From assembly GCA_023374025.1 (NCBI GenBank), contig SIJG01000013.1:588846-652845 (forward strand): DNA of 64,000 nt, in the 5' to 3' direction. The notes below the pieces were generated by a model. That model did no database searches and was not told where the DNA came from. It saw only the letters and a program-made list of their open reading frames with translations. Of the stretch, positions 34,836 through 49,710 are shown piece by piece; within the stretch, counting starts at the first letter, position 1, and each line of letters opens with the position of its first letter. The stretch is from Heterodera schachtii. Taxonomy: Eukaryota > Nematoda > Chromadorea > Rhabditida > Heteroderidae. Position numbers and translations under genes: made by a program.

Positions 34836-36440
34836 CAACTAAACGCTATTATTTTAATATGTTTATTTGAATATATATTTTTATTTATTTATTTTCTATC
34901 GATGTATTTTATTATAGTTACTATTTATATATGTTTTCTCAATTCCATATTTATTTTTAATAAAAATAAATAAAAAATTTTGAGTATAAACGATCTAATA
35001 ACCTATTTTAGAAACTTCGAGAATTAAAACCACATATTAGCCTTCGTTGTTGACATGTAACACAACGAAAATGAATATTTTAAATTTTTTAAAATGTTTT
35101 TATCGGGTTTCAAAAGGTAATTTATTTATTTGTTATTAAATAGATTAAAAAAAATTGTTTTATCATTTCGATAAAGTAGCAAACGTTTGAAGTCGAAAAT
35201 TGAATCCCAGAAATTTATTAGAAGAGGGAGAAATTAAAAGTTCCGGCAGCTCATAAATTTAATTTTATTTATTTTTTGTAGTAAAAACATGATAGACCAA
35301 GTGATAACCCACGCCAAGAGAGTTTAAATATAAAAGTATCTCATCAAATAAAGAAAATGTAAAGTTTAATAGTTTGTCTTAAATGCATATTGAATTTCCG
35401 ATAAAAAATAGTTAACACCATAAGAAACAAAAAAATAATTAATTGTAAAAATTGTAAATGCATTTTTCATAGAGCTTTTTTATGAAAAATAATCCTATTC
35501 AAAATTTGACAATAAAAAGACGTAAAAATTATTTAATAGATTTTGTAAAATTTCCAAGAACCCTTTGTTTAAGCGTCAAAAAATTTTTATATTAGTAATT
35601 TATGAAAAAATTTCTTTTTTCATTCATTTCCATGTAACCCAAAAAAAAAGGTTAAAACGCAAAATCTTGTAAAATATTAAACATTATTAATTGAAGTATA
35701 AAAATAATTTTTTTTTTTTTTGTATTTTAAGATTACTGTTCTTTATACACTTTAAATTAGAAATGTCAAAAATAATTTAAATAGAAACCATTTTAAGCCT
35801 AAATTATTACTTTAAACAATTAATTTAAAAAAATTTATAAGCAATTAAATCACTGCAAGAAACAAAAATAAAAAGAAATATGAATTGAAAGGCTAACAGA
35901 AAGCAAAATATTAAAAGAAAAAATAATAATTTAATGAATAGTACATACAGAATCAAGAAAGTATATATAACAAGGATAAAAAATAAATATTAAAACATAT
36001 AATTCCAAAGTCTTTAACATAATTATGTATTACATTAAAACATTTTAATTTACATCAATATTCTTTCTGTTAAATTTGAAAGATAACTAAATGTAATATA
36101 TATAAAATCCCAAAATATTTTAAATTTAATTAATATTCATAAAAGAATTAATACTTTATGAATCTAATTAAATAAATCTTTCTCAACATCATGAAGGATT
36201 GCAAATGCAGTACCATGTTCACTTGCATTCCGTAACTTAATCTGTGCGTGTTATTATGCCGCAGAAACTTAAGAAAATGTTATATTTTATAATTTGTTTT
36301 ACCCCAAATATTTATTATAAGATAAATAAAAATTTAAAATAAATCATTTAATGAAACTATTAAAATTATACGAAAAGTAAATTTAATTTATACAACAAAC
36401 CAATGGTAGCCTGGGTAAATTATAAACATTCTATTACTAT
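34836..36440. other. AT-rich desert
   Basis: No gene or clear repeat. Minor GC-richer patches near 35170-35260 and 36180-36270 are unexplained. Confidence 0.6.
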
Positions 36441-37281
36441 CAGGGCTGGACGTAATTACGGATTACGGATTACGGAAATTACGGCCTTTTTGGAGTTACG
36501 GATTACGGGTTACGGATTTTTGGGATTATTCCGTAATTTTGACCCGTAATTGGCTTTTTTATATTATTTTACGAGACGATTTCTTGTAAAATTATTTTTT
36601 ATAAAATGAATTATTTTTTTTTTAATTTTTATTAAAAGGCTAATTTTTTTAACAAAATTCGTTAAAATTCTGATAATTTTTGCTCGGCGGCGCTTATTGG
36701 CATCGCCCACCCCAAAAACCCATAATTATTTTTAAATATTTGCTCCTAATCTTAGTCATTTTTGACAAAATCTTTAGCAAATTGCATAAAAATTTCAAAT
36801 TTTTCCCGGAGGAGCCTTTCGGCGCCGCCTAACCCCCAACTTCCACATTGATTTTTACGTCACAAATTATAATTTAATTGCCTTTCGGAACCGCCAAACC
36901 AAAACAATATTTTTAATTTTGTTTTAAAAGGGCTTCTAAAAGGGTGAGATTATTGAAATTTAATTTAAAAATTTTGAAAATTTTCGACCACAGCTCTGAA
37001 TCTGCATTTTTGCCCTATTTTGCTATTTTTCTCTCGATTTCGGCCCATATTTTGGGATTTGTCGCCTCAAAAAAATCAAGCAAAGCTTTAATTCTGGTCA
37101 TAAATTATTCTTAACCAATTTTTAGATTGGATTTTTTAAATAAAAATTTGGAAATTAAAAAAAAAATTTTTTTGAAAATTACGGATTACGCCAAATTACG
37201 GCCTTTTTGGACCTTTGTAATTACGGATTACGGATGGCCGTAACTGAAAAAATCGTCATAATTACGGATTACATTTCCGTA
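36441..37281. mobile_element. hAT-like element, GATTACGG family, right end lost
   Basis: Starts CAGGGCTGGACGTAATTACG, close to the terminus of the element at 62892 (CAGGGCTGGCCGTGAT). Near both ends it has many copies of ATTACGG. The expected complement of CAGGGCTGG is missing at the right, where the motif array fades near 37281, so no target duplication can be checked. The interior has GC-rich patches (CGGCGGCGC, CGGCGCCGCC) but no transposase frame. Confidence 0.65.
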
Positions 37282-40200
37282 AAATATTTATTTATCAAAC
37301 ATAAAAAAATATTTTTTGTTTCATTTGTTATGCAATTCTTAACTCTAAAATATTTATAAATAAATTCAATGAAATAAATGTTAAATTTTTTTAAAGAATA
37401 ATTAAAAAAACAAACAATTATAATTCATTTAAAATAACTAAATATATAAATTTTGCACATACAATATTAAGGGTAAGAAGCAATGAAGGAACACGATTAA
37501 AGAGCAATTTCTGTTTAATTACATGTTGTCATTGCATAAAAATGAATCATGATGAATAATTTATACGAAAATCAAATTAAAATAATTTTTTGGAAAACTA
37601 ACACATTTATATATTTCTATTTAAATTAAAAATCTAATAGATAATCAATCGAAATTAAAACAAATAAGACCAAATAATTGATGATAAATTTAAATGCAAT
37701 TAATAATAAAAATTATAAATAATTTATTTATCCTTTGCATATTCAACGCCATTTGAGCGAGATTCCAAAAACTCTTCTTTAAATATTAATGATGAATTAA
37801 AGAAAAGTTCAATTTTGTATTTGAAAAATAATTTATAATTGAAAATTTTTTTAAAAACATTTTTATATTAAATGTATTAATTTTCTATTTATTACAAGAG
37901 GGCGGGGGGTGTAATCAGTTAAAATAATTTAATAATAAATTAGTAAAACATTATAATTAATTCAATAATTAAATAATGCACTTGCAAATCAAAATGTTGA
38001 AATAAACACTTAAAATAGATAAAAACAAACAAAAGACTAACTAATTAGTACATTTTAAAACTTCATTTATTACAGCAAAAACTTATATACTTTATTCAAT
38101 TAATGAATATATTATTTATAAAATAATAGCTAATGTTAAATGGGAAGAGATAAAATAATTAATAGTGATTATTTTTATGAATAAATATCATTAAACTAAC
38201 AATTCATATAAAATAAGTATTTATTATTATTATTGTTTACGTTTTCGTTCAAAATTTTACAAAGCAAAAATAACAAATTAGTATTTGGCCATTAATTATT
38301 ATTGCGAAAATAACTTTAAGCAATCAAATTTATTATATTTTATGCGCATCTGTAATAATTACAATTTTAATTAAGAAACTTCAAGTTAAAATAATCACAT
38401 TTTAATTGCTAAAGTTTCTTTTGCACTGTTTATTTATCTCTTTGAACAACTCATATAATTTATATTTTTAAATAATTTTTCATATTATTTATAAGAATAT
38501 TCATTTTAAGATCATTTCTTGTTTTTTCTAATTAAAAAATATTTATCTTAATTTTCTTTGTTCTTTTCATTATATCATTTAAAAGATTCATAATTAGCTT
38601 AAATGCTCATTGAAAACTTATTCAATTACTATAATTTTAAAATCCTCCAATAAATATTATTTTATCTTTATGAATAGATTTTATATTTTTTCAGACTGTT
38701 AAATTAGTTCTCAATGTATCCAATTGAATTTTTTAACTATTATATATTCCAATAATAATATTTTTTTCTCAAAAAATAAAGTATATATTTTTTTACTAAT
38801 TTTTTAGCTATCTACTAAATAAACAAAAAATGTTTTAAATTGACAGCATATATTTTTTCATAAATTTGATTTATTTTTGTGCTTATAATATTTCATATTT
38901 TAAATTTATTCTATGTATTTTTTACAGTGTAAATATATAAAAGAAAATAATGATTAATAATATTTTTTATCAATTATTAATTTGGTTTTGAATAAATTTT
39001 ATTTAACTTTAATTATATTATTGACAAATAAAAGACGTAATCCTCGTATAGTCAATAGCAGACAATTTTTTGAAAATTTTAGGCTTAAATATTGTATTTA
39101 AATTAATATATTCATAACATTATTAAATCAAATATCGATAAATCTTATTAAAGTCTAAAAGAACAAATTCTTGTTGGCATTGTCTTTTATTCTCATTTTA
39201 TTAAAAAAATTTTAATTAACAACTTTATCTTCGGTTCAACACGTGATCTTTAGTATTTTTAATCATCTTTTCCATTCGGGAAATTATGTCTAAGCGATCG
39301 GCCTTTCTCCATTTTAAAAATTATAGAAAAAAATATACTAGTTAAATTAATTGTAATAATAACTTTCCTTTTATTTTGTTCGATATTAAATTGGAAAAAA
39401 CTTAATAACTTTGAGGTTGATTTATCCTTTTATATTTAATTATAATTTGAAATATTTAATAAATTCATTTGTTTATTAAAATTGAAAGTATTTTAATTTA
39501 TTTGTTTATTAAGGACTATGTTTGAAGTTAATGAAAGTTTTAAAAATTTTTGCACAGTCTAAATAAAATATTATAGAAAAATAAAGAATTAATAAAATTT
39601 TGCTTAATTATAATAGTACTTTTAAAAGGTATAATACCTTTGTTTCTAAATAATCATTTATTTATTCAATTATCTAAAAGAAATTTAGCATAAAAATACA
39701 AACAGAAAATTTATTACCAATTTTTTCTTATTTACAAAGTTAAAATAATTAAAATAATGGTGATAAAGCAGCTCAAAGCCAAGCATCAAAGAAAAATGAC
39801 CCAACAACAAGATAGAAATGCGGGTTCATATAAAGTTAAAAAAAAATGGACAACTACCCAAGATTGTTTGGACATTTTAGAGATAATAAATAATAACTAA
39901 AATAAATTTGCTTTACTACATTTGAAAAGTTTCAAAAAAAGTAATAATAGAATATAAAAAAAGAAATGAAACCAAAATTTCCTATAAACTATGTGATTAA
40001 ACAAATTATTAATAAAGTTATATTTTAAACAAAAAAAAAAGAAGAAATTTATGCCAAAAATAGGTCCACTTGGAAAATTTTTCATTTTTTCATAATTTTC
40101 ATCAAATTAATAGAATTATGTATAATTTTTGTTTTATTTCTTTTAAAGATATTTTTCCTAGCATCTTTTGCTTTTTTCGAGATTATTAGCTTAAATTTAG

Positions 40201-41094
40201 CAGATTAATAAAATTTACCTTAAATTTGAAAACATTTTCGTCACTTTTATATGCATGTTTTGCAATTTTGATTAACACTCAAAGTTTCAAAATATTATGT
40301 TTCTAAAGATTTAAGAAGAATGTTGAATTAAAAAGAAGTAAAAACCACACATTTAGATAAGATATTTGACTATTTTCCAAAAAATTTGGAACCCGATTTG
40401 GACCAAAGCATGAAAAAAGTGCGTAAAAGAATTTGAAATTCAAATAAACCTTAAAAAAAATATTGAAAACATTAAACGAAATAATAAAAATTGACTATAC
40501 TTTTATCTTATATTATGGAATTTATTATTTATTAATAAGTGAGAATTTTACTAATATATTTTACATGTATTTTAAATTAATCATAAGCAAGTTTAAAATG
40601 ACCAAATAGTAAATAAATGAGATTATGATAAGAAATTAATAAAATATCTGTATGAAAAATTAAGACCCATAATTATTATTATTATTAAAATAAAGTATTT
40701 TTTAAAATGAGTTTAATTGTCCTAAAAAATAGTAGATTAATGGGACTAAAAAACTAAAATAATTCCAAAATTTAGAGATTTAGGGCTTTCTTTCTCTGCC
40801 CACCTACTTTTTGTGAAGCCAGTGCTTTTCAAAAAAATTACAGCAGCTGAAAATTTTGTACTGCAATATAGAAAAAATTTGTGAATTTACGTTGTTTTAG
40901 TAAATTATAATATTCTTTTTTTAATTTCTTGATTAAAATATTGCCATTGTTCCGTTGGCCGCAAATGGATCCAAAAAATTATTTACTGCGAGATCTAGTT
41001 TTATTTTTATTATTTATATTGACATAATTTCAATTGTAATATATAAAATGAATATTTTTCATTTATTTTTTCATTTTATTTTGGCTCACATTTT
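37282..41094. other. AT-rich desert
   Basis: No recognised gene. It includes a short coding-like frame (39757-39900), a G-rich patch at 37890-37905 between ATTACA and TGTAAT, and a GC-richer patch near 40940-40995. Confidence 0.6.
39757..39900 (+). CDS. small open frame, 47 aa, unknown
   Basis: Starts MVIKQLKAKHQRKMTQQQDR and continues NAGSYKVKKKWTTTQDCLDI to LEIINNN and TAA. The sequence is basic and hydrophilic, with some GC-ending codons (AAG, CTC, GCC) that are unusual for the local composition. There is no signal peptide or known motif. It could be a small gene, an exon of a larger one or chance. It is one of the longer coding-like stretches among the GC-richer islands. Confidence 0.22.
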   Translation: MVIKQLKAKHQRKMTQQQDRNAGSYKVKKKWTTTQDCLDILEIINNN

Positions 41095-41499
41095 TTCTAA
41101 TTTAATTAAATAAACCATGTAAAACTTAAATTAAAGCAGTGAAATAATACTAGTTTTAGCAGTCATTTCTTTATGATTGTGAAATTATTTAAGTTGACGG
41201 TTAAAATTTAAAAAATATTGTTTGTATTTAAAAACTTTAATTGAGACCAAAAAGAACTTTCAAAAAAATTCTTATCTGTATCCTGACTTAAAATTTAAAA
41301 ATTAAATAAAAAACATTATTACTTTTTACTTATATCAAATTACTACTTTATTATTTCAACAAAATATAATAAAACATAATTAATCATTTTTTATTATAAT
41401 AATTTATGTATAAAAGAAAAATTATTTTCAGCATTTAAGTTCAAAGTGCATCAATAAAAAAAAAATAAACAATTACATTGTAAAAATTAATATTAAATT
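41095..41499. repeat. local direct duplication (~0.4 kb), copy 1
   Basis: Same-orientation match to 42091-42423. Shared blocks include TTAATTAAATAAACCATG, TTTTAGCAGTCATTTC, TTTAAGTTGACGGTTAAA and GCATTTAAGTTCAAAGTG. Copy 1 has about 80 bp more between the blocks. Confidence 0.88.
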
Positions 41500-41519
41500 C
41501 TTGCTCTACTTTTCATCAG

Positions 41520-41579
41520 CAGGGAAAGCATTTGAGGCCCCAAAAATTTTCAGAAAAGGAAATCGGAAATCCGATGCCT
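41520..41579. repeat. decayed CAGGGA hAT-like relic
   Basis: CAGGGAAAGCATTTGAGGCC, then CCCAAAAATTTTCAG, then AAATCGGAAATCCG matches the minus-strand reading of the element at 63221-63404. The right terminus and target duplication are not visible. Confidence 0.55.
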
Positions 41580-42090
41580 AAACTCTTATCATAATATTAC
41601 ATAATAGATGAAGAAACATAATAAAATTTTACTAATTCGAACCTAAAATACAGAATACAATTGAAATCTGCCCAATAAATAAAATTTTTGTTAAATTTCT
41701 ATTTTTAACATTTTTGATAATGGGTTTGCATTAATAATCAACAATGAGAATTTCACGAACGTGAGTTCTTTTACGAAAAATTAAAATAAAAAGAGACACT
41801 AATAAAATTATTTTTCCAATTAAAATACAAAAAAACGTATAAAAATAACAATGAACTAATATATATTTTTTAATAAAAATGAAACATCTAATCAATAATT
41901 TTGTAAATTAAATCGATTTCCTAAAGAATTTCGGAAGAAAAAATTATATATAATAGAAAATAAAGGATAAATCAATTAAACAAAAAGCAAAAATAACTCA
42001 AATAAATGTACAAAAGAAAAAAAGAATTTATAAAAACATTTTAAATTATTTCAACTTGACAAATACATTAAAATCATAGTATAATATAAA

Positions 42091-42423
42091 TTCTAATTTA
42101 ATTAAATAAACCATGCAAAACTTAAATTAAACAGTGAAATAGCAAAAAATAAAAAATAATACTAGTTTTAGCAGTCATTTCTTTATGATTATGAAATTAT
42201 TTAAGTTGACGGTTAAAATTTAAAAAAAAAGTATTTTAATGTTTATATTTAAATACGTTAATTGAGACTTTATTTATTTTTATTTCAACAATAATAAAAC
42301 ATAATTAATCATTTTTTATTATAATAATTTATGTATAAAAGAAAAATTATTTTCAGCATTTAAGTTCAAAGTGGATCAATAAAAAAAAATAAACAATTAC
42401 ATTGTAAAAATTAATATTAAATT
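42091..42423. repeat. local direct duplication, copy 2
   Basis: Partner of 41095-41499, with its start offset by 996 bp. High similarity indicates a fairly recent segmental duplication or an unclassified repeat inserted twice. Confidence 0.88.
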
Positions 42424-43202
42424 TACCTTAAACTTATAATCTGAAAGTTTATGGTATTTAATTTTCGATTTCATCAATTTGTGTAACATAAAAGTGTTCG
42501 AAATTGAATATCTAATTAATCTATTATAGAAATCAAATTAGTTCGAGAAAATTAGATGTAAAAAAAATTGTTTTTTTTACTTCGTTTACTGCAAACATTT
42601 TGCGAGAATCCCTTGCATCACGGACAAGATAAATGACAAACAAATAACTAAAATGAAAAAATGAACCAATTTATAAAATTTAGATATAATTGACAAAAAT
42701 TTAAGAAATAATTACATATATTCTAGTAAAAATGAAAGGAGTCTTTTGAATTGATGCAAGTGTATGAAGATGAACACTTTTAAAATGTCATAATTATCCA
42801 TTTAACCATCTAAGAAAGCAGTATTTAATTAAAAATTAAAACAATTTTTGATGATCATATATGAAAAAATTACTTAGTTAACAATAAAAATTTAAAATGG
42901 TCTATACTCATAACAAGATAAAATTATTTTTGGCAATAAAAATCATTAAAGAAATCCCGAAATTATAAATAAAAGTTTAAATTAATTTTTTATGTCGAAA
43001 TATTTAAAAGATAATATAAATGAAAATATTGAAGAATTAAACTTTAAAGAAATGTATAAAAAACTATGAAACGGGATTAAGTCGAATTGCAGCATGAAAT
43101 ACTCTTAAAAGTAAATTATTCTAAACCTTTAAATATTATTAAAATAGAGTTTTTTAAATGATGTAGGCAGGCAGTTCTAAATTTTATTTTCATTTATATT
43201 AA

Positions 43203-43304
43203 CCTAATATTCGTGTTTTCGATAATTCTTTCGAGCGTCTCAATTACTTCGTTGTTCGAGCTAAATGGGAACTCGTTGAACAAGGGTTGTGTGAAATAAA
43301 TTAG
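43203..43304 (+). other. exon-like island, unknown product
   Basis: Open for 33 codons: PNIRVFDNSFERLNYFVVRA, then KWELVEQGLCEIN and TAG. GC is well above the flanks and the residue mix looks protein-like. No start codon and no convincing splice sites. It may be a host exon or a fossil. Confidence 0.25.
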
Positions 43305-44122
43305 CATATTGTCAGTCAACTTATGTAAAAAAATATTTTTAATTGTTTCTTATGTATAGGCTTCTTAGTAATTAAATTATCTTAAACTATTAATTTAAAA
43401 AAATTTTGTTTATTATTTAATTAAGTTTCGAGAAACTTTTTGTAAGTTGAAATTCGAAACCAACAGGAAAGCTCCCATTTCCTATTTTTCAATTTTTAAC
43501 TTATTTAAGTATTTTTTTTATTTTTAAATATTATTAAATATAAATATATTGCTGGGTTTGATTCGTGAGTTATTCAAGAGTATAATCATAATCCTTTACA
43601 TAAATTCTCAAAAAAAAATATTTAAATAAATTAATTTGTCTATAATTCTTTTCTTTAACTAAAAAATTACTTCAAATATTTGTGAATATTCATTTTTAGA
43701 TTTTTTGATTAACTGAATTTTAGGCAAATGAAAAAATAAAAAATTATTTTCTATTAACTAACAAATAACTTATCGTTTACTATTCTTTTTTACTTATTTA
43801 GATATATTTCTGTCAGTAGTAGATCTTATGTATATTGTTTAATTATTTCTTATTAATCATTTTCAAAAGCATTAAAAGAATTTCTAAGAAAATTTTTTGT
43901 GACAACTTAAATACTTTTAATAAATGATTCATGCAAGATAATATTTTATTTTATTTTTTAAAACATTTTCCTTATCGAGATTTTCGATTTTTTAAATATG
44001 AGTGTATTTTTAATTGGAAAGGTTTATTATTTTATTATGATTATATTCATGAAATTTAATCATTTAAATTTATGCAATTAAAATTATTGTTATTAAATTT
44101 TTTTAAAATTATTGGTTTTCAG

Positions 44123-44179
44123 CACAAAAAAATTACCACGTTCAAGGCAGTGCATGTCCAGTTTCTTGCAACGAATTGA
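44123..44179 (+). other. exon-like island behind a TTTTCAG acceptor
   Basis: TTTTCAG ends at 44122; the next bases read HKKITTFKAVHVQFLATN and stop. A canonical nematode 3' splice site directly before a GC-richer open stretch suggests a (terminal) exon, but no partner exon could be joined. Confidence 0.25.
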
Positions 44180-47100
44180 ATTAGATTATTTTTTAATAAC
44201 AAACTTTATTGTGTGTTTTTCATTTTTTTACATTTAATCAACTTATCATCATATTCTGAAACCAATTTTCAAATTTTTTAAAAAATTTTTAAACATTAAA
44301 TTTGTTTACAGGCTTTGTTTTTTTACTTGTCGATTTTTTTGCAGTGAAGTTTATTGGGTTTGATTATTAAATGTAAATAAATTTCATAAACAAAGTGGTA
44401 ATTTATCTTTTTAATATTTTTTATTTTTTTAAACATTTGATGAATTCATTTTATTTAATCTGTATTTGGTCATGTGTCGATTCTTCCGGATTTATTAATA
44501 TTCTATAAATTCGATGTTTGTTTATTCCGTATTTAATGTTTTTTCATATTTTGCTTATAGATAAAAATCAAAGATATAAATTGTTTATTTAAATTCTATG
44601 TTTAAATATATAATAAATTAATTTTTATGCATCATATTTATATTGAATACACTTAAATAATACATATAATATGTTTTTTTAATTTATTAATATTTTTTTA
44701 TATTAACTGTCAATACATTGTTGAAATTTTAATTAGTTGAAAAAATTTATTTCAATTATATAATAGTTAAAATTCGTAATTGATATGAAAAGAACATTTT
44801 TATCCCCTGGCAACGGTTTTGACCATATGTCCAATTTTGATCTTAATATTTATATTCAACTCTTAATATTTTATTATTAATTAGGCCTTTTAAAACCCTT
44901 AAAATTTTAATATTGATTTATCTTATTATTTACTATAATTCTATGTAGACTGTTTTTGAAAGAATAAAAAATCAGCCTTTTAATCAAATTATTAATACAA
45001 ATGCAATAAATTAAGCCACAATTAGAAGGTAAACATTTAATTTGAGTCAATACCAAGAAGATTATTTTCCGTATTCTAAGTGTTAATCTATATTTATTTA
45101 TGATATTAAAAAAAACATACAATTTTTTTTTGCTTTTTAAAATTTAAATTCACTCGAATCAATTTAAAACGTAATTGTTTCATTTAGTTAATTCTTACGC
45201 GATCTTTCCTATTGACGATCATTTCTCGGTCATGGGCACCGGCAATATAAAATTTTATTATTTATTTTTAAATACATGATAAACATCTAAATTTTATTTA
45301 TTATATAATTATATTATTGTCTTAAAAATAATTGCATTATTACTAGGGAACGGATTTTTAGGTTTTAATCAATTTTTTTACTGATAGTACTTGATTATAG
45401 AACCACGAAAAACACACTTTCTCCGAACTATTTTTGATTTAGAGCAATTTATTAGCACCTAAAAACATAAAACGTGGGGGTTAGTTAGTACATATTTTGT
45501 CATTTTCTAGTTTTAGCAATTATTTTGGCTTTTTCCAAACATTTCATAGCAAAAGTACAATAAAAACGAAAAATTATATTCCTAAGAAAGGATCACAAAA
45601 AATTTAAAAAATATATCCCTAAAAATCGACCTAAATTTTAGTAAATGTTACTCTAAAAAATGAAAAAATTTCAATTCGTCTCCAAAATAATTGTTTTTTG
45701 GTTAAAATCGACAATACTTCTCCGCAATGTTTGTTCTGGAAATAAAGTACCACTTATTAGATTTAATAACCGACAATTTAAAATATATTTTACCAGCCCA
45801 CTATTTAAAAAATAGATTTATAATCATATTCATATGAGAAAAATATTATATATCTAGAAATTTATTGCTGTTGAAAATAAATTAAAAATTGTTAAATGGG
45901 CTAAAATTAAAAAATCTTGATAGTAAGACTAACATTCAATTTTCATTCATCACAAATTTAACTATTACATAAAAACCCTTTAAAACAATAAATAATAAAA
46001 AAATAATAATTTTAATGAAAAAATAAAATGATAATGATTAAAAATATTTAATACTACGCGCAAACAAAATTTTATTCGCTATTTAATAAAAATTTATACA
46101 AAAAGCTTTCTAATAGACTAGAAAAGTAAAAAGAGAATTAACAAATAAGAAGCTAATGTTTCGTTTTTAAAAAGATAATAGAAAAGATCTTAAATCTTTA
46201 TTATATGTTTCAAGATTTCTAGCACATAAAATATGCACTTTAATAATATGAGTTATATTTAAAAATATTATTAAATTAAGTCCATTAAAAATATTTTTAA
46301 AATTCAAAAATATTTGTTTTATCAGCAGCATTTTAAATAAGCTTGTCTTATTAGTCATAACAACCAAAACAAAGGTAACAATAATTTATAAAAATTGCTC
46401 AAAAGCTAAATAGAAAAAACTAAACGATATCAACTATAAAATATTATAATTATTATTTTGAAATGTATTATACATATTTATCATTAATATGTAGACAATA
46501 ATTATGCGATTTTAAAATAATGAATTTTCCTTTTAATTAAAATATTTAAAAAAATGATCAAATTCTGTAGATGTATTTTAAATAATATAATAACACAATC
46601 AAACGGAAATTTCAGCTATTTTATGGCACATAAAGAGTAATTTCGGCATGCATATGAAGCGAAAATGATCGTCACTATTGCACAATTTTTAATATTACAT
46701 ATTTTGACCCGAATACTCAATACACGCAAAACAATACTTGCGCCCTGACGAGTTTTTATTAAACTAGTTTTCAGAAATATAATTGAAAACTATAATAAAT
46801 TTAAAAAATAATTTTATACTTAGTTCGCATCTTTCATTGATAAAACCACGAATATAATTAATTCATTATTTTTTTGATTAAAAAAAATACTTAATTCTTT
46901 CCATTACAATTAATCAGTTGAACCTTAATCAATAAGATTAAAATAATACATTTATTTATCTATAATCTAAGTAAATATTTTGGTAATTTAACAACAATAT
47001 TCATTCATCTCACGATTTTTAACAATATATGTTAGATTTATCATATAACTTGCTAAAAATAATTTGATTTCATGCAATCTCAAAGCAAAATAAATGTAAT

Positions 47101-48802
47101 TTTACAATAAGTTATTTAAAAATAAATAAATGATACGAGTAAAATGGATATTTCCTTGGAAATAAATAAATAAAATAAAGCTGTTTAGGACTCCATTAAA
47201 TTTTCATTGAAAGGAGCAAACCAGTCAGAACAGCAATTATTTACTTTCACACCTTGCGACGCAAGTATATCTTATAAAAGAATCATTAAATACCTTACCA
47301 AAATATGATTTTGGCCAATAATATACTTAAAATATTAAATCATTTTCAACATTTTTCAAATCAGTTGTTTTACAATTTATTTGATCAAAAATGTATCAAA
47401 TTTGTTATTTTTGTCTCCCATTTTCAATTTTAACAACTCCAAAATCTAATTTAAATACCCTAATATGATAATCAACATTCTGAAAATAAAGAAGAAATAA
47501 ATAAGCCTAACGCAATTCTAGTTATTAATTAATATTAATTATGTAAATTATTATAAATAATGGAAAATAATAAATTTTTAAATAGAAAGAAAAATTATTC
47601 AGAAAGCGTATGAACTTAATCATTTATTTATTTTAAATAATAGAAAGACTTGCTAATTCAAAATAAGCAAAAATATTTTTATAAATCCATTAAGTAAGAG
47701 ACGGAGAAGGAACAATCAGTCATCTTTTTTAGAAATACTACAAATATTATATAAAAAAAATAACTTTCAAAATTCTCTCTGGAGAGTTCAAATGCGGTGC
47801 CTTCAGTTCGTCAATGATAATATCTAATTAATTTATTAAAATTTTTTCTGGCTAAATTAATAAGTAAAAAATATATAACAAAAACAAATATAAAAAATAA
47901 TCACCATAAAGAATTTGAAATTATTGAAAGTTATTTTTTTAAATACAAGATTAATTATATTAGATTTTAATTTTATAAGCTAGATTAAAAAATTATTGTT
48001 ATATGAACAATTTATTTCATTAAAAGAACTACAATGCATTATTCATCTTCTGCAGTGAACTTGTACATTTTTCAAGAGAAAAAATTTTGAGCATATATGC
48101 AATTGAGTTTTCACTTTTTTTCCTAAATTGCCCCTAAATTGCACTTTTTGTTCATTGCCAAATAAACTCTTTTTCATTATTCATTAAGAATGCTTTTGAG
48201 TTTTTTCCATGTTTATTAACATTTTTTAAAATCAATTTCATTTATTTTTGATAAATTTTAAAAGAAAAATTTTTTATTAGAGTCCAATGTTCACTGTACC
48301 TATTACCATTTGAAAGCAAAAAACCAATGTAAAATATATTCCATTATGATTAAAATGTATATGAAAATTAATATTATATTGAATAAATGAGGGTAAAATT
48401 TAGAATTGTTAATAGAAAAAATAAAAAACAGTTAGAGACATTGAGGTTAAATATTTGAATTTAATATTTTATAGATTATAATTATCAAATGATATTTTTT
48501 AAGACGAATTATAAAAGTTGTCACATTTAACGTACAAGAAGGCGAGTGAAAAAATTAGTAAAAAAGTAAAATTAAAAATAAGCCCTCTTTAGTAAATCAA
48601 ATATATAAAAATAAGATAAACTCTTCAAAAATATATACTTATAGAATGTAATAAAGCTGTATTTATAAAATTACATTCTAATAAAATTTTACTAATGATT
48701 TTATGAGTAAAAATTACGAATTTTTTAATGTATTATATATTTTTTAAGCATAGATTAATTGTAAGTATATTTCATATTCGAGAAGTTGTAAAATAATTAT
48801 AT

Positions 48803-48895
48803 CAGCATTTAAAACGAATTCTCCTTCGTAGAAACGAACCTGGAAGTGATAGAAATGGACATGAGCTAATTCTGAGAGTTATAATTAAATAAAAA
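48803..48895. repeat. dispersed ~90-bp repeat, copy 1
   Basis: Shares GCATTTAAAACGAATT, GTAGAAACGAACC-like and TGAGA..TAATTAAA blocks in order with 55045-55135. Diverged; family unknown. Confidence 0.55.
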
Positions 48896-48897
48896 AC

Positions 48898-48980
48898 AAA
48901 AATCAATACCAATCGAAATATGGATCTGTTAAAGAACTTAAAAATCAACACCAATCGAAATATGGATGTGTTAAAGAACT
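48898..48980. repeat. tandem duplication of ~42 bp
   Basis: Two head-to-tail units sharing CCAATCGAAATATGGAT and GTTAAAGAACTT; they differ at only a couple of bases. Confidence 0.8.
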
Positions 48981-49710
48981 TAAAAAAATCATAATTATGA
49001 GATTTATTAAAAATCTCAATAATTAATTAAACTTAATTGACATAATTCCATTATTTAAAATAGATTTTAAATTCAAAACTTGGTTAAAAAGATCTATATT
49101 TTTTAAATTCATCATTTTCTATGAGATTTTCATGTCGTTTTAATTCATTTTGCATTTATTAATTTTTATTTTTATTCGGACAATAAAAAAATAAAACTAG
49201 AGAAGCCATTTAAATTATCTCAAAGGAAAGATAATCCATATTCTTGAAATAATTTTAATTTATTTACTTTCTTAAGTTTTATTTTATATTTTTAAATGAC
49301 CAAGTGATATTTGAAGAAAAGAAAGATCGCCGAATTGCAACAACAAAAAAATAATTTTCTTTAAAAGACATTTTGATAAAAAATATTTAAAACCTAAAGA
49401 TGAGTATGTAATATTTAATAATTATCTATTTATTCAATATTAATTGAAAATGATTAATTTGTCAAAAATTAATAAATCCATTTTTGTCTCGATTAAACTT
49501 TTTTAATTTGTAAGTGCAAGGATTTCTGTTTATATTTTTTCTTTTTATCGGGTATTATTCATTATGCTTCATACCTTATTTTATATATTTTAAATGATCT
49601 AAAGGTATTTCATATTAAAAATATGATTATATTTTATTAATAATTTTATGAATGATGATATATCATTAGATTTTATAATATTGGCAAGCTTGGTATTTCA
49701 AATAATTAAT

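Noticed and set aside
36441..37281. Telomere-like or satellite array from repeated ATTACGG
   Set aside because: Copies are irregular, in both orientations and tied to a CAGGGCTGG hAT-like terminus, not a regular tandem array.
45340..45680. Another hAT-like element starting TAGGGAACGG
   Set aside because: No matching right terminus or 8-bp duplication was found, so only a loose resemblance remains.
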